Under the pieces are notes generated by a model, which saw only the letters and a program-made list of their open reading frames with translations, was not told the origin of the DNA and ran no database searches. The position numbers and the translations under genes were made by a program. 64,000 bases of DNA, from contig NZ_WEGH01000003.1 in the NCBI RefSeq assembly GCF_009604375.1, positions 124,001-188,000 of the forward strand, given 5' to 3'. Position 1 is the first letter of the stretch. Each line of letters opens with the position of its first letter. The stretch comes from Actinomadura macrotermitis (GTDB lineage Bacteria; Actinomycetota; Actinomycetes; Streptosporangiales; Streptosporangiaceae). Positions 57,797 to 64,000 of this stretch are shown in pieces.

Positions 57797-57835
57797 GGAA
57801 AAGACTCTTTTCAGTTAGCGGAAATGCGCCTACGC
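57797..57835 (+). promoter_or_regulatory. Chitinase promoter with overlapping palindrome
   Basis: GAAAAGA-C-TCTTTTC at 57797-57811 is a perfect 7-bp inverted repeat. It overlaps a possible -35 (TTTTCA, 57807-57812) placed 17 bp before TACGCT (57830-57835). The palindrome is a candidate repressor site; promoter match is only moderate. Confidence 0.45.
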
Positions 57836-57933
57836 TGGGGGCGTCCCCGCCGGTCGCATGGCCCACGCTCCCAGCGAATACCCGCCTCCGCGCCCGGCTC
57901 CTCTGCAATTCCCCCCGCCTGCCGAGGAGTCCC

Positions 57934-59274
57934 ATGCCCGTTGAAACCCGCAAACGCCGGGCCGCGGCATTCGCCGCCGCAGCCGTCGCCGCGCTCCTGG
58001 CGCTGTCGGCACTGGTGGCGTTCCCGTCCGCGGCCTCGTCGGCCGCCCCCACGATCGCGTGCGCCTTCCCCGCCTGGGCCGAGGGCACCACCTACCAGGC
58101 CGGAGCCAAGGCCGCCTACAAGGCGCGGGGCTACGAGGCCCTGCAGACCCACACCGCCTATCCCGGCGCCGGCTGGACACCCGACGCCACCCCGACGCTG
58201 TGGCGCGACCTCGGCCCCTGCGACGGGACGCAGCCGCCGACGACCCCGCCCACCACGTCACCCACCACGTCACCCACCGCGTCACCCACCGCGTCGCCCA
58301 CCACTCCGCCGACGTCCGAGACCTGCCCGCTGAAGCCGCGGCCGGCCGGCAAGGTCCTCCAGGGGTACTGGGAGAACTGGGATGGCGCGGCCAACGGCGT
58401 CCACCCGCCGTTCGGCTGGACCCCCATCACCGACCCGCGCATCCGCCAGCACGGGTACAACGTCGTGAACGCGGCGTTCCCCGTCATCCGGTCCGACGGC
58501 ACCGTCCTGTGGGAGGACGGCATGGACGCCACCGTCAAGGTCGCCACCCCGGCCGAGATGTGCGCGGCCAAGGCGGCCGGCCTCACCGTCCTGCTGTCGA
58601 TCGGCGGCGCGAACGCCGGCATCGACCTCGGCTCCGCCGCCGTCGCCGATCGCTTCGTCGCCACCGTCGTGCCGATCCTGAAGAAGTACAACTTCGACGG
58701 CATCGACATCGACATCGAGACGGGCCTGTCGGGCAGCGGCGACATCGGCCGGCTCTCGGCGTCGCAGGCGAACCTGGTCCGCATCATCGACGGCGTGCTC
58801 GCCCAGATGCCGCCCGGCTTCGGGCTGACGATGGCGCCCGAGACCGCGTACGTCACCGGCGGCAGCGTCACCTACGGCTCCATCTGGGGCGCCTACCTGC
58901 CGATCGTCAAGAAGTACGCCGACAACGGCCGGCTGTGGTGGCTGAACATGCAGTACTACAACGGGAGCATGTACGGCTGCGCGGGCGACTCCTACTCCGC
59001 GGGCACGGTGCAGGGCTTCACGGCGCAGACCGACTGCCTGAACAAGGGACTGGTCGTCCAGGGCACCACCATCAAGGTCCCCTACGACAAGCAGGTCCCG
59101 GGCCTGCCCGCGCAGCCGGGCGCGGGCGGCGGCTACATGGCGCCCTCCCTGGTGGCGCAGGCCTGGAACACCTACAACGGCGGGCTGAAGGGCCTGATGA
59201 CCTGGTCCCTCAACTGGGACGGGTCCAAGGGCTGGACGTTCGGCGACAACGTCCGCTCCCTCCAGGGCCGGTAG
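57934..59274 (+). CDS. Secreted GH18 chitinase with N-terminal carbohydrate-binding domain
   Basis: A 446-residue secreted enzyme. A signal peptide ends near residue 36 (FPSAASSAAP). Residues 40-90 form a CBM5/12-type chitin-binding domain (AWAEGTTYQAGAKAAYK, GYEALQTHT, W-rich end). A Thr/Pro/Ser linker of repeated TSPT units follows (about 100-130). The GH18 domain has the catalytic DGIDIDIE with acid Glu262, plus TVLLSIGGANAG and NMQYYNGSM. It hydrolyses chitin outside the cell. ATG at 57934; a hairpin follows the stop. Unrelated to the neighbouring sugar operon as far as can be seen. Confidence 0.95.
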   Translation: MPVETRKRRAAAFAAAAVAALLALSALVAFPSAASSAAPTIACAFPAWAEGTTYQAGAKAAYKARGYEALQTHTAYPGAGWTPDATPTLWRDLGPCDGTQPPTTPPTTSPTTSPTASPTASPTTPPTSETCPLKPRPAGKVLQGYWENWDGAANGVHPPFGWTPITDPRIRQHGYNVVNAAFPVIRSDGTVLWEDGMDATVKVATPAEMCAAKAAGLTVLLSIGGANAGIDLGSAAVADRFVATVVPILKKYNFDGIDIDIETGLSGSGDIGRLSASQANLVRIIDGVLAQMPPGFGLTMAPETAYVTGGSVTYGSIWGAYLPIVKKYADNGRLWWLNMQYYNGSMYGCAGDSYSAGTVQGFTAQTDCLNKGLVVQGTTIKVPYDKQVPGLPAQPGAGGGYMAPSLVAQAWNTYNGGLKGLMTWSLNWDGSKGWTFGDNVRSLQGR

Positions 59275-59285
59275 CGCGCACGAGC

Positions 59286-59315
59286 GGACGCTCCCGCCCG
59301 CGGGCGGGAGCGTCC
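59286..59315. terminator. Bidirectional hairpin between chitinase and MMPL genes
   Basis: Perfect 30-bp palindrome: 14-bp arms GGACGCTCCCGCCC and complement with a 2-nt centre, lying between two convergent stop codons. Confidence 0.85.
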
Positions 59316-59334
59316 GTCCAGCGTCCGGCCGCCG

Positions 59335-61440
59335 TCAGTCGTCGACCCTGGCGGGCCACCAGATGCGTTTCCCGGCGTCCAGGGCGAGCGCCGGGATCAG
59401 CAGGCTCCGGACGACCAGGGTGTCGAGCAGGACGCCCCCGGCGATGAGCAGGCCCTGCTGGAGCGCGGAGACGGTGGGGACGACGGCCATGACGCCGAAG
59501 GTCGCGGCCAGGACCAGCCCCGCGCTGGTGATCACGCCGCCGGTGACGCGCAGGCCGTTCAGGACGCCCGCCCGGTGGCCGTGCAGGTGCGCCTCCTCGC
59601 GGGCGCGCGACATCAGGAAGATCGTGTAGTCGATGCCGAGGGCGACCAGGAACAGGAACCCGAACAGGAGCAGCCCCCGGTCGATGCGCGGATGGCCGAG
59701 CGCCCGGTACAGCAGCCCCGCCATGCCGAGGGCCGCGCCGTAGGACAGCACGACCGAGGCGATCAGGAGCAGGGAGGCGGTGAGGGCGCGCAGCAGCAGC
59801 ACGAGCATGATCAGGACGACGGCGAGGATGAGCGGGATGAGCAGCGCCTCCTCGGCCCCCTGGGCGCGGGAGGTGTCCAGGGCGACGGCGGTCTGCCCGC
59901 CGACGACGGCTCCCGTGCCGGCCACCGCGTCGCGGACGCGGGTGATCGTGGCGCGTGCGGCCGGGGTGTCGGGTTCGTCGGCCAGGACGACGGTCAGGTG
60001 GGTGTAGCCGCCCGCCGAGCGGTCCCTGGCCGCGCTGGTGACGCCGCCGACCCTCCCGACCCGGGCCAGCACCGCGCCGGCCCGGGCGTCGGCGACGTAG
60101 ACGTCGGCGGGCTCGGCGGAGCCCGCGGGGAAGTGCCGGGCGATCTGGCGCTGGCCGGCGATGGCGTCGGTGGTGCCGGTGAACTGCTCGTCGAGCGCCT
60201 GGCCGGAGTGGAGGGTGAACGCGGCGGCCGCCAGGACGGCCAGGGCGGCGGCCGATCCGATCCAGATCAGGCGGGGCCGGGCGTCGACGGCGGCGGCGAC
60301 CCGTCCCCACAGGCCGGTGCCCGGCGCGGCGGCCGGCGCGTCCGGTCCGGCGGGCGCGACGGCGGGCCGGCGGGGCCAGAACACCCAGCGGCCGAGGACG
60401 ACCAGCAGCGCGGGCAGCAGCGAGGTGGCGGCCAGGCAGACGACCGCCACGCCGATCGCGACGACCGGGCCGAGGCCCTGGGTGTTGTTCATCCTGCCGA
60501 AGACCAGGCAGAGGGAGGCGATCACGACGGTGGCGGCGGAGGCGGTGACGGCGGGCAGGCAGCGGCGCAGCGCGTGCGCCATCGCCTCGTGCCGGTCGGC
60601 GCGGCGGCCGAGCTCCTCGCGGTAGCGGGCGATGAGCAGCAGGGCGTAGTCGGTGCCGACGCCGAGGCCGAGCACCATCAGGATGTAGCTGGACTGGCCG
60701 TCCACCTTCAGCCCGGCATGCCTGGCGAGCAGGTAGACCGCCCCGAGGGCGGTCCAGGTGCCCAGGAACGTCGCCAGCAGCGGGATCGACCACAGCACGG
60801 GGCTGCGGTAGGTGACCAGCAGGACGACGGTGACGACGGCGAGGGCGACCGCGAGCAGGACCCCGTCCATGCCGGAGTAGACCTCGATGTAGTCGGCGAT
60901 GGTGCCCGCCTGGCCGGTGACGCGGACGTCCAGCCCGGCCGGCGCCGCCTGGCCGGTGGTCTTCCGGAGACGGCCGACGGCGTCGCCGAGCACGCCGTTG
61001 TCGTTGGAGGCCATCGGCACGGGCGCGCTGAACAGGACGGACCTGCCGTCGGCGGACCTGGTGGGCGCGGTCGCGCCGGGGGTCGCGCCGCGGTCCCGGT
61101 CCGCCTTGGCCAGGTCGGCGGGGGTGAGGCCGCCGTCGCGGGTGTAGACGACGACGGCGGTGGCCCGGTCGTGTTCGGCGAAGTGCCGTTCGGCGATCTC
61201 GACGGCCCGGGTGGCCTGGGAGTCGGCGGGCAGCCAGGAGGCCGGGTCGTTGTCCTGGACGTCGGCGACCTTGGCGGCGAAGCCCCCGGCGATCAGCACG
61301 ATCAGCAGCCAGGCGGCCAGGACGGCCCATTTGGAGCGCCTGCCGGTGACCGCGGCGACGTAGCCGTTCCAGCGGGACGGCGGGGGCGCGGGCGGCGGGT
61401 GCGGGGAGTCGGGGATGCGGCTCACGGAGGTGTCGGTCAT
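59335..61440 (-). CDS. MMPL-family (RND) transporter
   Basis: A 701-residue membrane protein with two repeated halves, each a membrane helix, a large extracellular loop and a five-helix bundle. Landmarks are VLGLGVGTDYALLLIARYRE in the first half and FLVALGIDYTIFLMSRAREE in the second, the MMPL Gx3DY motifs that carry proton-relay aspartates. It probably exports a lipid or hydrophobic molecule by proton motive force. ATG at 61440. Monocistronic, divergent from the cytochrome b gene. Substrate unknown. Confidence 0.94.
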   Translation of the reverse strand: MTDTSVSRIPDSPHPPPAPPPSRWNGYVAAVTGRRSKWAVLAAWLLIVLIAGGFAAKVADVQDNDPASWLPADSQATRAVEIAERHFAEHDRATAVVVYTRDGGLTPADLAKADRDRGATPGATAPTRSADGRSVLFSAPVPMASNDNGVLGDAVGRLRKTTGQAAPAGLDVRVTGQAGTIADYIEVYSGMDGVLLAVALAVVTVVLLVTYRSPVLWSIPLLATFLGTWTALGAVYLLARHAGLKVDGQSSYILMVLGLGVGTDYALLLIARYREELGRRADRHEAMAHALRRCLPAVTASAATVVIASLCLVFGRMNNTQGLGPVVAIGVAVVCLAATSLLPALLVVLGRWVFWPRRPAVAPAGPDAPAAAPGTGLWGRVAAAVDARPRLIWIGSAAALAVLAAAAFTLHSGQALDEQFTGTTDAIAGQRQIARHFPAGSAEPADVYVADARAGAVLARVGRVGGVTSAARDRSAGGYTHLTVVLADEPDTPAARATITRVRDAVAGTGAVVGGQTAVALDTSRAQGAEEALLIPLILAVVLIMLVLLLRALTASLLLIASVVLSYGAALGMAGLLYRALGHPRIDRGLLLFGFLFLVALGIDYTIFLMSRAREEAHLHGHRAGVLNGLRVTGGVITSAGLVLAATFGVMAVVPTVSALQQGLLIAGGVLLDTLVVRSLLIPALALDAGKRIWWPARVDD

Positions 61441-61568
61441 GCGCTTCTCACAAGGGGCAGGTGGGGCGCCGGGAAGAGCGGGCGCCGTTCGGCGCGCGCA
61501 CGCTCCTCGGGCGTTCGTGCGGTCAATCGCCTGACCCGGCGCGCTCGCCGGCTGTGACCGCCGGACAA

Positions 61569-61584
61569 TGTGACCTGGATCACC
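61569..61584 (+). promoter_or_regulatory. CRP/FNR-type site, distal
   Basis: TGTGA-CCTGGA-TCACC, matching the TGTGA-N6-TCACA consensus in nine of ten defined positions. Confidence 0.55.
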
Positions 61585-61623
61585 ATTCGCCACTTCCAGA
61601 GGTCCGGTCCACCGGTGGCCGCA

Positions 61624-61639
61624 CGTGACCTGCGTCACG
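61624..61639 (+). promoter_or_regulatory. CRP/FNR-type site, proximal
   Basis: CGTGA-CCTGCG-TCACG, same spacing and same GTGACCTG half as the distal site; their centres are exactly 55 bp apart, five helical turns. It is about 115 bp before the cytochrome b start. Confidence 0.55.
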
Positions 61640-61746
61640 ATCCCGCCCTGTCACAGAACCCGTCGCGGCGCAGTCAGTGAGGTGAAGGCGGGCAGCCGCT
61701 CCGCTCGGCGCGCCGGCCGGAACCGCGCCGATCCGGGTCCGGACGG

Positions 61747-63240
61747 ATGCGGCGCGGCGAGCCCGGTCGCCCGACGGCCAAGGGGGCCACGATCAACGCC
61801 ACCATCACCTCACTGGAGTTCCTCGACGAGCGGCTCGGCTCCACGCGGACGCTCAGGAAGGCGATCAGGAAGGTCTTTCCGGACCACTGGTCGTTCATGC
61901 TGGGCGAGATCGCCCTGTACTCGTTCGTCGTGCTGCTGATCACCGGGACGTTCCTGACGCTGTGGTTCCGGCCCGACATGACCGAGGTCGTCTACCACGG
62001 CTCGTACCGGCAGCTCGACGGCGTACGGATGAGCGAGGCCTACGCCTCGACCCTGGACATCGGCTTCGAGGTGCGCGGCGGGCTGCTGGTCCGCCAGATC
62101 CACCACTGGGCGGCGCTCCTGTTCATCGCCGCGATCATGGCGCACATGCTCCGGGTCTTCTTCACCGGCGCCTACCGCAAGCCGCGCGACCTCAACTGGC
62201 TGGTCGGCCTGGCCATCTTCACGATCGTGCTGGTCGAGGGCCTGTTCGGCTACTCGCTTCCCGACGACGGGCTGTCGGGCGCCGGGCTGCGGGTCACCGC
62301 CGGGGTGGTCCAGGCCCTTCCCCTGGTCGGCACCTACCTGCTGTTCTTCCTGTTCGGCGGGGAGTACCCGGGGACCGACATCGTGCCGCGGATGTTCACG
62401 ATCCACGTCCTGCTGATCCCGGGCGTCATCCTGGCGCTGGTCGTCGCGCACATCCTGATCATGTGGCACCAGACGCACAGCTCGATGCCGGTCCGGCACC
62501 ACACCGAACGGCAGACGCACGGCTACCCGTTCTTCCCGGTCTTCGTGGCCAAGACCGGCGCGTTCTTCCTGTTCACCTTCGGGGTGCTGGCGCTGCTGGC
62601 CGCCGTCGCGCAGATCAACCCGGTCTGGCTGTACGGGCCGTCCGACCCCGCGGTGGTCTCGTCGGGATCGCAACCCGACTTCTACCTGGGCTTCCTGGAG
62701 GGCGCCCTGCGTGTCATGCCCGCCTGGGAGACCACACTGTGGGGGCACACGGTCAGCTGGAACGTGCTGGTCCCCGGCCTGGTCCCGCTCGGCCTCCTGG
62801 TGACCGGGGCGGCGTTCTGGCCGTGGCTGGAGCGCTGGGCCACCGGTGACCGCGGCCTCCACCACGTCAACGACCGGCCACGCAACGCGCCGGTGCGCAC
62901 CTCGGCCGGTGTCGCCGTCACGACGTGCTACGCCGTGCTGTGGCTGGCCGGGGCCAACGACGTGATCTCCGACAGGTTCCACGTGTCGCTGTACGCGACC
63001 ACGTGGTTCTTCCGCGTCGCCCTCTTCACGCTCCCCGCCGCGGCCTACCAGGTGACCAAGCGGCTCTGCCTCGGCCTGCAGCGGCGGGACGCCGCCGCGC
63101 TGGCGCACGGCCACGAGAGCGGCGTGATCGTCATGACCCCCGAGGGCGGGTACACCGGGCTCCACCGGGAGGTGCCGCCGGACATGGCGGTCGTGCTGTC
63201 GGGCGGGCGGGGCTCGGCCCCGATCGAGGAGACGCCGTGA
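61747..63240 (+). CDS. Cytochrome bc complex cytochrome b subunit (QcrB-like, orphan)
   Basis: A 497-residue cytochrome b. Haem ligand regions are visible as RQIHHWAALLFIAAIMAHML and VLLIPGVILALVVAHILIMWHQTH-type helices (first two thirds), and the quinol-site motif is PDDGLSG. About eight to nine membrane segments. It is the quinol-oxidising membrane subunit of the bc1 complex, yet no Rieske (qcrA) or cytochrome c (qcrC) gene is adjacent, so it is a stand-alone paralogue. ATG at 61747. Two CRP-like sites lie upstream. Its stop overlaps the next small ORF by GTGA. Confidence 0.93.
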   Translation: MRRGEPGRPTAKGATINATITSLEFLDERLGSTRTLRKAIRKVFPDHWSFMLGEIALYSFVVLLITGTFLTLWFRPDMTEVVYHGSYRQLDGVRMSEAYASTLDIGFEVRGGLLVRQIHHWAALLFIAAIMAHMLRVFFTGAYRKPRDLNWLVGLAIFTIVLVEGLFGYSLPDDGLSGAGLRVTAGVVQALPLVGTYLLFFLFGGEYPGTDIVPRMFTIHVLLIPGVILALVVAHILIMWHQTHSSMPVRHHTERQTHGYPFFPVFVAKTGAFFLFTFGVLALLAAVAQINPVWLYGPSDPAVVSSGSQPDFYLGFLEGALRVMPAWETTLWGHTVSWNVLVPGLVPLGLLVTGAAFWPWLERWATGDRGLHHVNDRPRNAPVRTSAGVAVTTCYAVLWLAGANDVISDRFHVSLYATTWFFRVALFTLPAAAYQVTKRLCLGLQRRDAAALAHGHESGVIVMTPEGGYTGLHREVPPDMAVVLSGGRGSAPIEETP

Positions 63241-63404
63241 ACGACGATGCCGTGAACGCCGACCTGGACGACGACGGGCGCGACGACGGCAAGACCGGCC
63301 GTCACGCCCTGGGCGACGGCCGCGATCCGTTCGCCGGCACCCGGCGCCTGGTCGGCGTCGCCCTCGACCGGCTGCTCGCCGACGGCACCCTCAGCCTCAA
63401 CTGA
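63237..63404 (+). CDS. Small hydrophilic protein coupled to cytochrome b
   Basis: A 55-residue ORF; GTG at 63237 overlaps the cytochrome b stop by 4 nt, the coupling used widely in this genome. It is Asp-rich at the N-terminus (NDDAVNADLDDDGRDDGK) and ends in a more hydrophobic LVGVALDRLLADGTLSLN. Not recognised. A strong hairpin follows, so it would be the last gene of the unit. Codon bias and overlap support it being real. Confidence 0.55.
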   Translation: MNDDAVNADLDDDGRDDGKTGRHALGDGRDPFAGTRRLVGVALDRLLADGTLSLN

Positions 63405-63418
63405 CCGCCGCCGGGAAA

Positions 63419-63446
63419 GGGCGGCCTCCCCGCGGGGAGGCCGCCC
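63419..63446. terminator. Bidirectional hairpin before the protease gene
   Basis: Perfect 13-bp arms GGGCGGCCTCCCC and complement with a 2-nt centre, between the small ORF and the convergent protease gene. Confidence 0.85.
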
Positions 63447-63452
63447 ACCGGA

Positions 63453-64000
63453 TCAGTAGACGCTCACGCCGTAGGCGGCGAGGGCCTCGGTGACCGGCTG
63501 GAAGAAGGTCGTGCCGCCGGACGAGCAGTTTCCGTTGCCGCCCGAGGTGAGCCCGTAGGCCGTCGTGCCGTTGTACAGCGACCCGCCGCTGTCGCCCGGC
63601 TCCGCGCAGACCGTGGTGCGGATGAGGCCGTACACGGTGCCCTCGGAGTAGCGGACGGTCTGGTTGAGGGCGGTCACCGTGCCGCTGTGGACGCCGGTGG
63701 TGCTGCCGCTGCGGCGGACGGTCTGGCCGACCACCGGGTCGGCGGCGGACGTGATGTCCTGCGTGCCCGGGTAGGTGTAGACGCCGCCGGTCTTGGTGAT
63801 GGAGGTGTTGGTGTAGCGGACGATGCCGTAGTCGTTGCCGGGGAAGCTGGTGCCCGCCCGGGTGCCGAGCACGGTGGAGCCGCTGGAGTCGGCGTACCAG
63901 GTCGCACCGATGTTGGTGCAGTGGCCCGCCGTGAGGAAGTAGTAGGTGGTGCCGCTGCGCACGTTGAAGCCGAGCGAGCAGCGGGCGCCGCCGGTGTAGA
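63453..64000 (-). CDS. Secreted S1-family serine protease, streptogrisin type (5' end off window)
   Basis: The C-terminal 181 residues of a chymotrypsin-fold protease; the start, signal peptide and propeptide lie beyond the right edge. The catalytic triad is complete: His in FLTAGHCTN, Asp in GNDYGIVRY and Ser in CAEPGDSGGSLY. GARCSLGFNVRSG at the visible start is the N-terminal part of the mature streptogrisin domain, and cysteine pairs match the family. Extracellular protein degradation. Stop at 63453, followed by a shared hairpin. Confidence 0.94.
   Translation of the reverse strand, partial: YTGGARCSLGFNVRSGTTYYFLTAGHCTNIGATWYADSSGSTVLGTRAGTSFPGNDYGIVRYTNTSITKTGGVYTYPGTQDITSAADPVVGQTVRRSGSTTGVHSGTVTALNQTVRYSEGTVYGLIRTTVCAEPGDSGGSLYNGTTAYGLTSGGNGNCSSGGTTFFQPVTEALAAYGVSVY

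Larger units (their letters stand above)
61441..61746. other. Divergent region between MMPL and cytochrome b genes
   Basis: 306 bp, no gene. It contains two CRP/FNR-shaped sites (61569-61584 and 61624-61639) listed separately and a TGTCACAG half-site near 61649. Confidence 0.6.

Noticed and set aside
58250..58310. Short 12-bp repeats in the chitinase gene
   Set aside because: They encode the Thr/Ser/Pro linker in frame; not a CRISPR or regulatory repeat.

Overview
The window is very G+C-rich DNA (visibly above 70%) with strong G/C at third codon positions, many GTG starts, 4-nt start/stop overlaps and a modular type I PKS with SARP and LuxR regulators. This points to an antibiotic-producing actinomycete. 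No rRNA, tRNA, CRISPR array, IS element or phage gene was seen, and the genus cannot be fixed from the sequence alone.

Region 1 (1-30,100) is a biosynthetic cluster for a compound started by 3-amino-5-hydroxybenzoate (AHBA). AHBA genes sit either side of a divergent promoter near 20.2-20.46 kb. Leftward run AHBA synthase (rifK type), oxidoreductase (rifL) and phosphatase (rifM), then a Dpp-type transporter (binding protein and two permeases), a glutathionyl-hydroquinone reductase-like protein, one large PKS, a RifF-type amide synthase, and a flavin monooxygenase that continues in frame into a SnoaL-like plus O-methyltransferase region cut by the left edge. Rightward run aminodehydroquinate dehydratase (rifJ), kinase (rifN), aminodehydroquinate synthase (rifG) and a quinate/shikimate dehydrogenase-like gene (rifI), then a large LuxR regulator with an early TTA codon, a SARP-family regulator and an F420-type (luciferase-like) oxidoreductase. 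The PKS is A-ACP / KS-AT-KR-ACP / KS-AT-ACP with two methylmalonyl-type AT domains and no terminal docking extension. It therefore looks like a complete two-module line making an AHBA triketide. No aminoDAHP synthase (rifH) is present in the window.

Region 2 (30,100-46,120): a hairpin separates the cluster from a leftward EF-G paralogue. Next come a 1,820-residue single-chain biotin-dependent acyl-CoA carboxylase, a leftward aminoethylphosphonate uptake and degradation operon (ABC transporter, phosphonatase-like hydrolase, FAD oxidoreductase) with its GntR regulator, and an acyl-CoA ligase with a clear promoter and a TetR-type operator. The carboxylase and ligase could feed polyketide precursors, but this is inference.

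Region 3 (46,121-57,067) is a ten-gene leftward operon in which all nine junctions overlap by exactly 4 nt: carbamoyltransferase, a GT2-HAD (GmhB-like) fusion, GT9, two GT4-like enzymes, GmhA, HldE, SDR, GT9 and a UDP-glucuronate decarboxylase-like epimerase. Together they suggest synthesis and transfer of a heptose-containing, carbamoylated glycan or glycoside.

Region 4 (57,068-64,000): a decayed coding stretch, a secreted GH18 chitinase, an MMPL transporter, an orphan cytochrome b (QcrB-like) behind two CRP-like sites with a small overlapping ORF, and the 3' part of a streptogrisin-type secreted protease cut by the right edge.
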